A stretch of 64,000 bases of DNA from Chamaecyparis obtusa (lineage: Eukaryota > Streptophyta > Pinopsida > Cupressales > Cupressaceae). A program made the translations under genes and the position numbers. The notes beneath the pieces were generated by a model. The model made no database searches. It was given only the letters and a program-made list of their open reading frames with translations, and was not told the DNA's origin. The DNA lies in NCBI GenBank assembly GCA_027943335.1, contig BSBK01006754.1, forward strand, positions 400,001-464,000. The letters are read 5' to 3'. Shown here piece after piece: positions 12,419 through 24,678 of this stretch. How positions within the stretch are numbered: the first letter of the stretch is position 1; every line of letters starts with the position of its first letter.

Positions 12419-12856
12419 ATGGCCCTCAGGGTCATGATAGGGGGAGCTAATTTAGCTCTAGACCCTTGCGTGGCTGGTATAATCACTCTCAAAGTATGTG
12501 CCTTTGGACTTAAGCTTTTGGACTATAAAGGAACCTTCGTACAAGAGCGCACATACTAATTGTTAGAAGAAATCAATTTAGAAATGTTTAAGTGACAACC
12601 TGGTTTACGTGATAAGCATTAATGGCAAAATTTTCACTTTAAGTACATATAAAGTTGCTTAATTACTCACTACATTCAAATTCAGAGTGATATGAGAGCA
12701 AAAAGAGCCTTAGAAGTTATTGTGAAAACTTGTAGATTGATCTATCAGTGATTTGTAGTAATTTGTAGTACATTTGGTCGGTTGCAGAAACCCTAGTTTG
12801 TCGTGCTGATTTAGTAGTCTTCAAATTATATCAGAGATCAGTTGGAAAGTGATTAA
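12419..12856 (+). other. Spacer between C gag and the unknown ORF (left of G1)
   Basis: No coding sequence I can support. It contains a short purine run (GGGGGAG near 12,441) and a TATA-like site at 12,648. With G1 removed it runs straight into the ATG at 21,613. Confidence 0.5.
12648..12654 (+). promoter_or_regulatory. Possible TATA box for the unknown ORF of element C
   Basis: TATAAAG, about 220 bases before the ATG at 21,613 once G1 is taken out. This spacing suits a promoter with a leader of roughly 190 bases. Motif-only evidence. Confidence 0.25.
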
Positions 12857-12861
12857 ACAAG
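12857..12861. repeat. Target-site duplication of G1, left copy
   Basis: ACAAG, matched exactly at 21,602-21,606. Confidence 0.9.
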
Positions 12862-14913
12862 TGGTGCAGGAGCACCATAGCTAGGCTAAGTATCTAAATG
12901 TAATAAAGGTTCTATTTGGATACCATCTGTAAGACCTAGCCCAGGATTGGCATTTATAAGCCCTCGGGTAGTTAATGGTTAATGGGTTATCCTGAACCTT
13001 AGCATTAAGAAAGTCATTTAGATTTTATGTTCTTGCAAATAAGATCCATGTTGGATCACCCAAATTTGGTTTAAGACCATGTTTGGCTATTTAGTCTAGG
13101 ATTGCAAAAGTTGTTAAAAAACTATTTGCAAGCAAACTCTAAACCTTCCCAAGCAGCTTGTTGGTTAGAAACTGCATTGTAACCGCTGGGAACATTCTCT
13201 ACTTAACCCAGTGGCGGGGAGTAGAAGAAACAGATTTTTGTACTCTATTTTATTAAAAAAAATCAATAAAATAAGCCTTTTTTTTTTCTCACAGTTTTCC
13301 TGGGTGATCTACTGTTCGTTCAGTGCCTATCTGGTGTCCCAAGGAATTGATGCATTGGAGTTGAAGTTTTTGGTTCAAGAACTATTCTGTTGTTGTAGAC
13401 TGCACATTGTGGATGCACTAAACCAGATCCACATTGGAGAGTGTGTGCAGTTCTGAACTCCACCATGGGAGTCTGATGCCCTCTGGTGGAGATCTTATTT
13501 TTTTATGTTTTTATCAAGCAAATTTGGAATGGGGTTTTGCAGAGGATAGGGCGTTTATTGATGCTGTGATTGCACATAACCATTTGTGCATTCCACTTTG
13601 GTAACAACAGTCCGCACACTGTAGAGAAGATCAATTTTCAGGGCTCGGGACCTTGAATCTGGTGCTGGTATGGCATCATCGTGCCAACAACAATTGGAAG
13701 TGAATGAATTGGGATACCATAATGACATCGAGACTACAACTGCATTATATTTTGGTAAGTCTATTATTTGGAACCACGGTCATTTGCATCTTTGAATCCT
13801 GTGATCATTCGCCAAGTAGGGGATCGATTACCATGATGCGACTGTGTTAAATATGTGGACTAGTGTGTTTTGAAAGATTGTTAAATGTTTGCATTCCCCA
13901 ACGGCGACTGTTCCAACATGTTCCTTGAGGCCCGAGAAGGGTAACGTGCCGCAGACACTTTGTTAATAGGCAGTTCATCCATCGCATTGCTTAGAGCTGA
14001 GAACGACAATAGTCTTCCAGACCCTTGTCAACGTTATGCAGTTTGTCCATTTCACATTTGGCAAACCGAACTTAACATTGTTAGTCTTCAGCGCTCGTGA
14101 ACCTCCTTCAATCTCTGTCAGAGGATTGCCCGCATCCACGGTGAAAAAATGCATGTTAGACTAGATCGGAAACTGCGAGGTGTTTGTTAAAATGTCTCCC
14201 ATCTGTTACAAGGCCAAACAGTGGTAGCAGAACTTGCTTGAAAGGTGTGGACTATCGCCTATTATGGTCAGTCTATTCTGAGACTGATAGTATTGAAATA
14301 GCATTGATCATCGATAGTCTGGGTTCTGAGCCTCTGCCAATAGCATGCAACACTTTGTAAGTTGTTTCATCGCAGTGGATTACTGTTTGTGAAACCGAGA
14401 GGGGGAAGTTGTGAAATGTGCAAAATTTCTAAGTCTTGTGAAACCTTATTTATTGTTTGAGAAAATCCTCAACTAGTTGTAGGTAGTATTGAACAGAGAC
14501 CGCAAACTGAGGACTGTTTCATTTGGTTCTGTTCATTCCTGACATCTTGGAGTGTTGTGTTTTTCATTCAACTGTCCTCGCAAGGGTCTGTGCAGGACAC
14601 CAGATGTTTGTAAACCTTCCCTGTTTATTTGGATTCACGTTTGTTAAGTGAAAAGCCTGTGTGTTCATCTTATGTACTTTGTTTTGTAGACCAGTGATTG
14701 GTCAAAGTGTGGCTCATAAGGGAACTCAGTGATTGAGTATCCGGTTGAAGGGTTGTGATAACCTAAAGTTTGAACCATTCTGAACACTTTGTGGATGAAA
14801 TAGGGGGGTACACACCAACAGGGGAATTTGGTATCTTAAGTTCATTACCAACTTATTGAAGGGTTTGTGGGACAATTTATATTAATCACACTTTCATTGC
14901 ACTGCTTGCATCA
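12862..14913 (+). repeat. G1 5' LTR
   Basis: Begins TGGTGCAGGAGCACC, with a small inverted repeat at the tip, and ends GCTTGCATCA. It carries a TATA-like TTTATAAG at 12,953 and an AATAAA at 13,265, reasonable for promoter and RNA 3' processing signals. Same length as the 3' LTR. Confidence 0.95.
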
Positions 14914-14915
14914 AG

Positions 14916-14928
14916 TGGTATCAGAGCC
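14916..14928 (+). other. G1 primer-binding site
   Basis: TGGTATCAGAGCC, complementary to initiator tRNA-Met, two bases after the LTR and directly abutting the gag ATG. Confidence 0.92.
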
Positions 14929-17900
14929 ATGTCTGCTCCTAAGGATGAGGAAATTCCTACTAGGGTCACCAACATGGAACTAGCACGGATAGTGAGAGAA
15001 CAAAAAGTAGCGAATGCAGCACTTACCAAGAGGCTCCAAGAACTGGAGAAGAAGGTAGATAAGGATAAGGAGAATGAATCTAGTGATGAAGAAGGGAGTG
15101 AAGAGGAAGAGGACAACCCTAATCAAGACATCCCAGCTACTCAGAGACCCTTTATCAATGCCCTAAAGACCATGGGGAGAAGAACCATGGATGAAAAGAT
15201 AGACCTACCAGTTTTTAGTGGTAAAATGAATGTAGATTTGGCCTTGGATTGGATAGAGGCCTTGACAAGTTTCTTTGAATGCGAGGACATTCTGGAGAAG
15301 CAGCGAGTGAAGATGGCAAAATCCAAGTTGAAGGGAGCAGCCTTAACTTGGTGGAACTTCATCCAGACAGAGAGGGTGAAGAACGGAAGAAGTATGATAA
15401 ATTTGTGGAACAAGATGATAGCCCTAGTCAAGGAAACATATGTACTTGAAGACTATGGGGTACAACTTCATAGGAGGAAGCAAAGCCTAAAGCAGAAGGA
15501 TATGGATGTAGGCTCTTACACCGAGGAGTTTCTAAAACTATGCATGAAGACAAACATGGCAGAAGATGAAGAAGAAAAACTAGCACGGTATATGAATGGT
15601 CTCAAGGTATCCATTCAAGAAGAACTCAGGCTACACTGCCCTACCATAGTAAACAAGTGCTATCAAATGGCACTCAAGGTAGAGGAGAAGTGGAAAAGAA
15701 AACAAGAATTCAATAAAGGGAAGAACAATGATAGTGGAAAGAGTTATAGAGGAAGGGGAAACTCTTGGAACAAGGGACAGAATCATGGCAGTAGCAGTAG
15801 GCCCAATGATCAGACTAACAAAGAGAACAGTGATTCCAATTCTAGAGGGAACTATAGAGGAAGGAGACCCTTCAATAGAGGGAGATCAAACATGGGAAGA
15901 GGTAATGGCCCCTTAAGGTGTTATTACTGCAATCAATTGGGACACCATGCAGGAAGATGCCCAGAGAAGAGGAACAATAACAATCAGGGTGAAAGAAGAG
16001 CACAACTTGTTCAAGAAGATAAACAAGAGAACAATGCTGGTGCAAGGGACCTAGAACCAGAGGAAGGAGTATGCTTAATGATGAGACAAGTCTTCCTACA
16101 AGTACCACAAAATCAAGAACCTCCACAAAGGAAGAGTCTTTTTAGAACAAAGATCAAGTGCCACGGGAAGGTATGCAATTTGCTTATAGATTCTAGTTCA
16201 ACTGAAAATTTAGTTTCTAATGAAATGGTCCAAAAACTAAATCTTCCTAGGTAGCCACATCCTTTTCCCTATCATGTCTCTTGGCTTACCAAAGGTCAGC
16301 AAACACTAGTAACAGAACAAGCATGGGTAGAATTTTCTATCTCAGATTTCAAGGATAAAGTCCTTTGTGACATTGTTGAAATGGATGCTTCCCACATCCT
16401 TTTAGGTAGGCCTTGGCAATATGACATGGATGCTACACACCACTGTAGGAAGAATACCTACTCCATCACCAAAGATGGGAAAACCTTTACAATGAAACCC
16501 CTGCCTAATAATAAAGCTGAAAAGGAACCTACTGTCATCATTATGGGTGAGAAAGAAATGATGAAAGTATTGAAAGAATCTGAAACTGAGTCCTATGTCC
16601 TGATTTCCAAACCCAAGGATAGCATAAGATGTGATGATAAGGACCCTATACCAAATGAAATCAAGAATCTTTTAGAAAAATATAGTGCTGTCACTGCTAG
16701 TGACCTGCCCACAAGCCTCCCTCCCCTAAGAGAAATTAGTCATCAAATTGACTTAATCCTGGGATCATCTTTGCCCAACAAGGCCCCATACAAAATGACA
16801 CCATCTCAGAATGTAGAGATTGCAAGGCAAGTTGCTGAACTGTTGGAGAAGGGACTGATTCAGAAAAGTCTCAGTCCATGTGCTGTCTTGTCAGTCTTAG
16901 CTCCTAAAAAGGATGGCAAATGGAGGTTGTGCATAGACAACAGGGCCTTGAACAAAATTACCATAAGATACCGGTTCCCTATTCCAAGAATGGAGGATTT
17001 GCTGGATCAACTTGGCACTGCTGGTTGCTTCACGAAAATTGATTTAAAATCAGGCTATCACCAAATCAGAATTAAACTGGGAGATGAATGGAAGACAGCG
17101 TTTAAGACAACAGAAGGTTTGTTTGAATGGCTTGTTATGCCATTTGGTTTGAGCAACACTCCAAGTACATTTATGAGACTTATGAACAAAATTTTCATTG
17201 ATTTTATTGGTAAATTTGTAGTCATATATTTGGATGATATCCTGATTTACAGTCATAGCAAAGAAGAGCATCTTGATCATGTTGAACAGGTCTTGAGGAG
17301 ACTCCACTAGCACAAGTTAGTAATTAACTTGGAGAAATGCATGTTCATGCAGAAGGAGCTCACCTTCCTAGGATTTGTCATCTCAAAAGGCACTCTAAAA
17401 ATGGATCCAGAGAAGGTTGCAGCAATAGTTAATTGGCCTACACCAAAGAATCAAGGTGATGTTAGAAGTTTTCATGGCCTTGCAACTTTTTATAGAAAGT
17501 TTATTAAAAATTTCAGTCATATATGTGCTCCCATACTGGATACTATTAAGGGTGATAAAAAGACTAAGTTTGTATGGACTAACGAAGCAAATGATGCTTT
17601 CCAATATCTTAAGAATAGAGTATCTCAATATCCAATCTTAACTCTTCCGAATTTCAATAAAATTTTTGTGGTAGAGACGGATGCAAGCAACTTGGCCATA
17701 GGTGCTGTTTTAAGCCAAGAAGGCAAGGCTGTAGCTTTCTTTTCTGAAAAGCTAAATGATGCAAAGAAAAGATATCCACATATGACTTAGAATTGTATGC
17801 AATGGTACAGGCTTTAAAAAAATGGAGGCATTACCTACTCCCGAAAGAATTCATTGTTTATACGGATAACCATGCCTTAAGTTTCTTAAATAATCAGGAA

Positions 17901-19568
17901 AAACTTGGAGTCAAACACATCAAATGGATGGAACAATTGTAGACATATACATTTAATATCAAACATAAAAAGGGGGTAGCAAACAAGGTGGCTGATGCCT
18001 TAAGCAGGAGAGTTGGATTGGTGGAAGAAGTACAACTTCAGAGTGTGGGGATTGACTCCCTAAAACACCTATATAAAGATGATCCAGATTTTGGAGAAAT
18101 TTTTGAAGTATGCACCAAAATGGTAGGCAAATACCATACTGATTTTTCTGATTTTCTGATTCAGAATGGACTCTTATTTAAGGGAGCCCAATTGTGCATT
18201 CCTAAATGCTCCATGAGGACAAACATTATTAAGGAGAAACACTATGGTGGTTTAGGAGGACACTTTGGCATAGATAAAACCACAGATTCAGTAAAGAGGA
18301 GTTATTTTTGGCCAAAGATGGGAAACGAAATCAAGAAGTTTGTGCAATCTTGTACCATTTGTTAGCAAGAAAAAGAAGTATCTACTAATCAAGGACTGTA
18401 CCAGCCTCTGCCAATTCCCACTAGACCTTGGGAATCAATCTCAATGGACTTCGTGATGGGCTTGCCAAGAACAAAACAAGGTTATGACAGCGTCTTTGTC
18501 ATTGTGGACAGATTTAGCAAGATGGTACATTTTGTACCTTGCAAAAGCACTAATGATGCCTCTCACATTGCTCATCTCTTCTTTAAAGAAGTGGTAAGAA
18601 TTCACGGTCTCCCAAAGACTATTGTATCAGACAGAGATGTGAAGTTTCAGGGTCATTTTTGGAGAACGCTACACAAAAAACTAGGCACAAACTTGACTTA
18701 CAGTTCCGCATACCACCCCCAAATGGATGGACAGTCAGAGGTGGTCAATAGGTCACTTGGAAACCTCTTAAGGTGCTTAACAAAATAGTATAATTAGAAT
18801 TGGGATATGATACTTTCCCAAGCAGAATTTGCATTCAATGATTCATTGAATAGATCCACAGGAAAAACACCTTTTCAAGCAGTGTATGGACTCCATCCTA
18901 AAGGTCCTTTGGATTTGGTTGATCTACCCCATGATTTTAGAGTCAGTGCACAAGGGCAAGAGCTGGCAGAACTCATTGCTAATGTACAAGTAGAGGTTAA
19001 GCAAGCATTACAGCAGTCCACTATGAAATACAAAGAGCAGGCTGACAAGAGAAGAAAAGAAGTTCACTTCAAGATAGGAGACAAGGTTTGGGCTTATCTA
19101 TGGAAGGAGAGGTTGCCAAAAGGAAAGTACTCAAAGTTGCACATGAAGAAAGTGGGACCATGCACCATCCTTAACAAAATGGGTGAAAATGCCTATGAAA
19201 TCTCCCTTCCCCCTACCTTACTGATTTCTCCTATATTTAATGTTTTAGACCTCACCCCTTTCAAGTGTCTTGCAGATGTTGATAATATCCAGGGCCAACA
19301 AACTGAAGAAGATGGAGACTATGCCACGGACCTCCCACATAGCAAACCGATGGAGTTGGACAAAATTTTGGAATCCAAAGTGTTGAAACAAACAAGGAAA
19401 CACAAGTACATGCAGTACCTAGTGTAGTGGAAAGGACTCCCTCCAATTGATGCTACTTGGATGACTGAGGACCAGATCAAACAGCATGGTACCACCGTTG
19501 ATCAACTACTCTCAAGTGGGAACTTGAGTTCAAAATCTCCTGGGGAGTATGGTGCAGGAGCACCATAG
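14929..19568 (+). pseudogene. G1 gag-pol polyprotein with C-terminal chromodomain, broken
   Basis: ATG 14,929 directly follows the primer site. Gag core lies at about 15,180-15,640 and one intact CCHC knuckle at 15,919-15,960 (CYYCNQLGHHAGRC). The protease active site reads LIDSSST near 16,190, so the catalytic D-S/T-G has lost its Gly. Reverse transcriptase keeps YLDD at 17,227-17,238; RNase H (VETDAS) follows. Integrase has the H-H-C-C finger (about 18,240-18,365) and its D, D and E (MDFV, SDRD, SEVVN). A chromodomain (about 19,340-19,490: KILESK, YLV-stop-WKG, ATWM) ends the protein, and the last stop (19,566) is 17 bases into the 3' LTR. Premature stops at 16,252, 17,308, 17,939, 18,363, 18,787 and 19,425 are TAG, and a one-base deletion lies near 17,770. 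Confidence 0.93.
19539..19549 (+). other. G1 polypurine tract
   Basis: CCTGGGGAGTA immediately before the 3' LTR; the GGGGAG core is the likely primer for plus-strand DNA. It overlaps the last codons of pol. Confidence 0.65.
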
Positions 19569-21601
19569 TTAGGCTAAGTATCTAAATGTAATAAAGGTTC
19601 TATTTGGATACCATCTGTAAGACCTAGCCCGGGATTGGCGTTTATAAGCCCTCGGGTAGTTAATGGTTAATGGGTTATCCTGAACCTTAGCATTAAGAAA
19701 GTCATTTAGATTTTATGTTCTTGCAAATAAGATCCATGTTGGATCACCCAAATTTGGTTTAAGATCATGTTTGGCTATTTAGTCTAGGATTGCAAAAGTT
19801 GTTAAAAAACTATTTGCAAGCAAACTCTAAACCTTCCCAAGTGGCTTGTTGGTTAGAAACTACATTGTAACCGCTGGGAACATTCTCTACTTAACCCAGT
19901 GGCGGGGAGTAGAAGAAATAGATTTTTGTACTCTATTTTATTCAAAAAAATCAATAAAATAAGCCTTTTTTTTTTCTCACAGTTTTCCTGGGTGATCTAC
20001 TGTTCGTTCAGTGCCTATCTGGTGTCCCAAGGAATTGATGCATTGGAGTTGAAGTTTCTGGTTCAAGAACTATTCTGTTGTTGTAGACTACACATTGTGG
20101 ATGCACTAAACCGGATCCACATTGGAGAGTGTGTGCAGTTCTGAACTCCACCATGGGAGTCTGATGCCCTCTGGTGGAGATCTTATTTTTTAATGTTTTT
20201 ATCAAGCAAATTTGGAATGGGGTTTTGCAGAGGATAGGGTGTTTATTGATGCTATGATTGCACATAACCATTTGTGCATTCCACTTTGGTAACAACAGTC
20301 CGCACACTGTGGAGACGATCAATTTTTAGGGCTCGGGACCTTGAATCTGGTGCTGGTATGGCATCATCGTGCCAACAACAATTGGAAGTGAATGAATCAG
20401 GATACCATAATGACATCGAGACTACAACTATATTGTATTCTGGTAAGTCTATTATTTGGAACCACAGTCATTTGCATCTTTGAATCCTGTGATCATTCAC
20501 CAAGTAGGGGATCGGTTACCGTGATGCGACTGTGTTAAATACGTGGACTAGTGTGTTTTGAAAGATTTTTAAATGTTTGCATTCCCCAATGGCGACTGTT
20601 CCAACATGTTCCTTGAGGCCCGAGAAGGGTAACGTGCCGCAGACACTTTGTTAATAGGCAGTTCATCCATCGCATTGCTTAGAGCTGAGAACGGCAATAG
20701 TCTTCCAGACCCCTGTCAACGTTATGCAGTTTGTCCATTTCACATTTGGCAAACCAAACTTAACATTGTTAGTCTTCAGCGCTCGTGAACCTCCTTCAAT
20801 CTCTATCAGAGGATTGCCCGTATCTACGGTGAAAAAATGCGTGTTAGACTAGATCGGCAACTGCGAGGTGTTTGTTAAAATGTCTCCCATCTGTTACAAG
20901 GCCGAATAGTGGTAGCAGAACTTGCTTGAAAGGTGTGGACTATCGCCTATTGTGGTCAGTCTATTCTGAGACTGATAGTATTGAAATAGCATTGATCATC
21001 GATAGTTTGGGTTCTGAGCCTCTGCCAACAGCACACAACACTTTGTAAGTTGTTTCATCGCAGTGGATTACTGTTTATGAAACTGAGAGGGGGAAGTTGT
21101 GAAATGTGCAAAATTTCTAAGTCTTGTGAAACCTTGTTTATTGTTTGAGAAAATCCTCAACCAGTTGTAGGCAGTATTGCACAGAGACCGCAAACTGAGG
21201 ACTGTTTCATTTGGTTCTGTTCATTCCTGACATCTTGGAGTGTTGTGTTTTTCATTCAACTGTCCTCACAAGGGTCCGTGCAGGACACCAGATGTTTGTA
21301 AACCTTCCCTATTTATTTGGATTCACGTTTGTTAAGTGTAAAGCCTATGTGTTCATCTTATGTACTTTGTTTTGTAGACCAGTGATTGGTCGAAGTGTGG
21401 CTCATAAGGGAACTCAGTGATTGAGTATCCGGTTGAAGGGTTGTGATAACCTAAAGTTTGAACCATTCTGAACACTTTGTGGATGAAACAGGGGGGTACA
21501 CACCAGCAGGGGAATTTGGTATCTTAAGTTCATTACCAACTTATTGAAGGGTTTGCGGGACAATTTATATTAATCACACTTCCGTTGCGCTGCTTGCATC
21601 A
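19550..21601 (+). repeat. G1 3' LTR
   Basis: 2,052 bases, the same length as the 5' LTR. It holds the final TAG of the pol frame at 19,566-19,568. Followed by the right target duplication. Confidence 0.95.
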
Positions 21602-21606
21602 ACAAG
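21602..21606. repeat. Target-site duplication of G1, right copy
   Basis: ACAAG, identical to 12,857-12,861. Confidence 0.9.
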
Positions 21607-21612
21607 TAAGTG

Positions 21613-24600
21613 ATGGCCACTCCTGTAGTTTTTGATGTTGCAGAGAAGAAGAGATATGTATTTAAGAAACATCCATTTAATTCAACCCTAGATGATTTAG
21701 AGGGAGCATTCTCCTGCATGCCTATGGGCGTCATGCATGTGGAAGATATTAGGGCTTACATCTACTGCAAGAAAGAACCAGTAGGGTTGGATAGGTTAAG
21801 GGTGCACATGGATACCATGTTGAAACCAGATAAAACATTCATGGATGAATATATTAAGTGGAATGATCACCCAATAGTAGAGTATGCTACGACATATGAA
21901 TTCTATGAGACTAAATGGATTAAGAAACTATTGAGCATAATTCATGATGATTTATTATGGATAGGTGATGTACCAATTAGAATCACCAGTGACCTAATAC
22001 ATGAGATGAAAGGCCTTTCTAGGATAGGCACCATCCTTCTTGTGGGCAAGGATGTTATAAAAATTATTGAGCAAAGTTGTAAGTTAAGGAGTGATAGGCG
22101 TGGGATGACAATTGAGCCTATTGAGCAAGTAGACATCAAATTGATGTCTATGATACTTGGATATAGGTTTCATCACACCAGTAGAGTAAGTAGTGTGTCT
22201 GCGGGCACTATTCTAGCAGCCATTAGACTAATGAAGGAAGATGTAGAGTTCAACTTGTGTGAGATCTTGCGTGCACAGTTGATTGACAACATTAAGGCTA
22301 TCAAGCATGACAAGACCAAGATATTCATGTTTGGGTCTTTGATCATTTACATGTACCTTCATATAGTTGGGAGAGTATCAAATTTGTATTTGGACAAGTC
22401 CATTCCAACCATGCCACATATATCTAACAAGGCATCGACATAGAGTACATTGAGAGATTATGTAACATTGGAATTAGAGACATTTAGGGTCAAGATGCAA
22501 ATGAGGTTCAGAATTCCAGAGAGCATTGTGGAAAAGTATAAGGATACTATTTGCTTTATGGTAGAGATAGACACAACTTGTATGGAAGCTGTTGAGCTAA
22601 GAACTAAGTGGATTCATCCACTTGGTTATGAAGTAGAGGAATAGGTCCTTGAAGCATATGCACAGGTTCTACTATCAGCCCCCAAAGATCCTAATGAACC
22701 TAGGTGGGGAACTTATGAGGAGAAGACAAGAGAAGTAGATGCAAAACTAAACAACGCAGCAACTAAGAGGAAAGCCTCTAAGATTAAATTTGAGATACTT
22801 AGAATTCATTGAGTAACACAAGAAAACCTAGACAAAGAAACAAAAGAAAAGATTACTTTGGAAATTGAGAACATATCCATAGAAGATGCTAAGTCTGATG
22901 ATCCTAAGATGAAAAAGGTAAATATTGAGAAGATTGATGATCCAAAGGATAAATAGGGTAAAATTGATGATATCAGTCCTGTGCCCACTATTACAGTTGA
23001 TATTGAATCCACAGATGCATCTCCTAAGATGCCCAAGAGGAGAAAACAAACTGCCACAAATCACCCTTTAGCTATAAGTGCAACCACAAGAAGGAAATTG
23101 AAAAATGTGCAGTCACCTCTGGAAGTAGGATTCATACCTAGTCTTTAGGTGTTAAGGACTAGAGTTGTAGAAGAAGGAAGGCTAGATTAGATAGCCAAGT
23201 TTTATGACAAATATCATGAAATTGATAATTCAGAGATTCATGAGATGTTGATCAAACACATGATAAAGTTCAAGAAGGCAGTTCTTGAATTGAAGACAAC
23301 AATCCTAGATAAGGTATGGGAGATTGTGGATACCTTGAAAAGACAAGCCACTGAAGAAGACTTCAAAATAAGGGAAAAAACACTTGATTCCACTCTTCCA
23401 GTATGTTCTGTTGAAGAAAAGCCACTATTATTGAATTTGGTGAAGCCGCACTTAAGGACAAAGATGGGAATACTACACCTCATGAACAAAGACTATGAGC
23501 TGACATCTAAGGAAATAGAGAAGGCCTTTGAGAAGGTATTCTTAGAGAAGCACATGAAACCTAAGTCTACACCTATCACTCAAGCACCTAGTGAGCAAGA
23601 CAAAGCAGCAGAGACCATCAAGATACAATTTATAGGTCCTCAAGATTCAACACCTACAGTGGAAGCACAAACATAGGTAGATAAGTTTGCACCCATAACA
23701 GAGTCACTCAAGGATAGCACCATTATCATTGATAATGTAGAGATAGCCATGGAGGCCACTGACACCAAGTTGGACAAGTTTGAGGAAGCTTTTGTGAGCA
23801 CAAAAGAAGTTGAAATGTTATGTAGCAACACATGTCCCACTCATCAAGAAGAATTATTGATTGATGATGAGAAAGAAGAAGAGAAGATGGAAGAAAAAGA
23901 AAAAGAAAAAAAAGAAATAGAAAAAGAGGAAGAAAAGAAAGAAGAAGAAAAGATAAAAGAAAGTGAGAAAAAGGATGAAATGTCAATAAAGAAAGAAGTG
24001 GTGGATAACACTCCCATCACCCCCTCTACAACATTGTTGTCAAGTTTGACACCTGACACATCCAGTTTGGACTCATGGAGAGAAGAAGACTTGATTAAGT
24101 TCAGTGTCTTAGCTATGGAGAAAGCTAAAGAAAAGCAAGTGATGAGGAATCCCCTCCTAGTAGAATCAATAAACATTTTGAACAATCTATTTCCAGAAGA
24201 TAAGAAAGTGTCAAAGATACACTCGGTTGATGATGTGAGTACAGTCATCTCACATTTCAAAAGTAGTTTCTCAAGCCTTGAAGAATCTGCATCCCTAGTT
24301 GCAGAAGAAAAGTATCTGAAGAAGAGATTGAATGAATTGGTGAACAAATTTTCACTTGACCTTAGCTCACTCAAGACTGGTCAAGCATCCTTGAAAGAAT
24401 TTGTAGATCAAGGAAGAAGAATCATTATAGAATGTATGGATCAAGACAAGCTTACTAATGCTCATTTCAAGAAAATAAAAGAGGCAGAAGCTATGATTAA
24501 GCAGGTGAAGAATTCAGTGATAGACACATCCATAGATGTGAACATGTGCAATAATGTCTACCAAAGTCAGATAGACAAAATTGAGAAGGCAAAAAAAGAG

Positions 24601-24678
24601 ATGAAAAAGTTAAGGGCTAGACAGACTCAGTTGAGGAATGCTCTAGGAAACATGCACATCACAAAGATTCTTGCATGA
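21613..24678 (+). pseudogene. Unknown 1,021-residue protein of element C, single frame with nonsense codons
   Basis: One reading frame of 1,022 codons runs from ATG 21,613 to TGA 24,676 with no frameshift. It is crossed by seven stops: TAG at 22,441, 22,642, 22,954, 23,146, 23,188 and 23,674, and TGA at 22,810. Each can arise by one C-to-T or G-to-A change. Residues 1 to about 340 look globular (for example LSRIGTILLVGKDVIKII, then IFMFGSLIIYMYLHIVGRV). The middle is Lys/Glu-rich; about residues 755-800 are almost pure Lys/Glu; the last 200 residues are heptad-like and probably coiled coil. I see no zinc knuckle, protease, polymerase or transposase motif. Possibly an accessory or structural protein of a non-autonomous element, or captured host sequence. 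I do not recognise the family. Confidence 0.6.

Larger units (their letters stand above)
12862..21601 (+). mobile_element. G1: full-length Ty3/gypsy chromovirus
   Basis: 8,740 bases with two 2,052-base LTRs and a five-base target duplication ACAAG at 12,857-12,861 and 21,602-21,606. Order: 5' LTR, initiator-Met primer site, gag, protease, reverse transcriptase, RNase H, integrase, chromodomain, purine tract, 3' LTR. By eye the LTRs differ at about 60-65 positions (about 3%), nearly all transitions, so the insertion is fairly recent. It sits inside element C between its gag and the 1,021-residue ORF. The protein is broken by several stops and one frameshift. The chromodomain and integrase-after-RT order identify a chromovirus; the exact clade is not decided. 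Confidence 0.95.

Noticed and set aside
12419..12460. GGGGGAG before TAATTTAG as a polypurine tract and 3' LTR of element C
   Set aside because: The sequence after it does not resemble the C 5' LTR, so no LTR starts there.
13211..13456. An 81-codon open stretch in both G1 LTRs (also 19,899-20,144)
   Set aside because: It lies in the LTR around the poly(A)-signal region, begins with GTG and has no domain. Its presence twice only reflects the LTR pair.
23844..24374. A 176-codon antisense frame opposite the unknown ORF
   Set aside because: Ser/Phe-rich mirror of the Lys/Glu-rich sense strand; a composition artefact.
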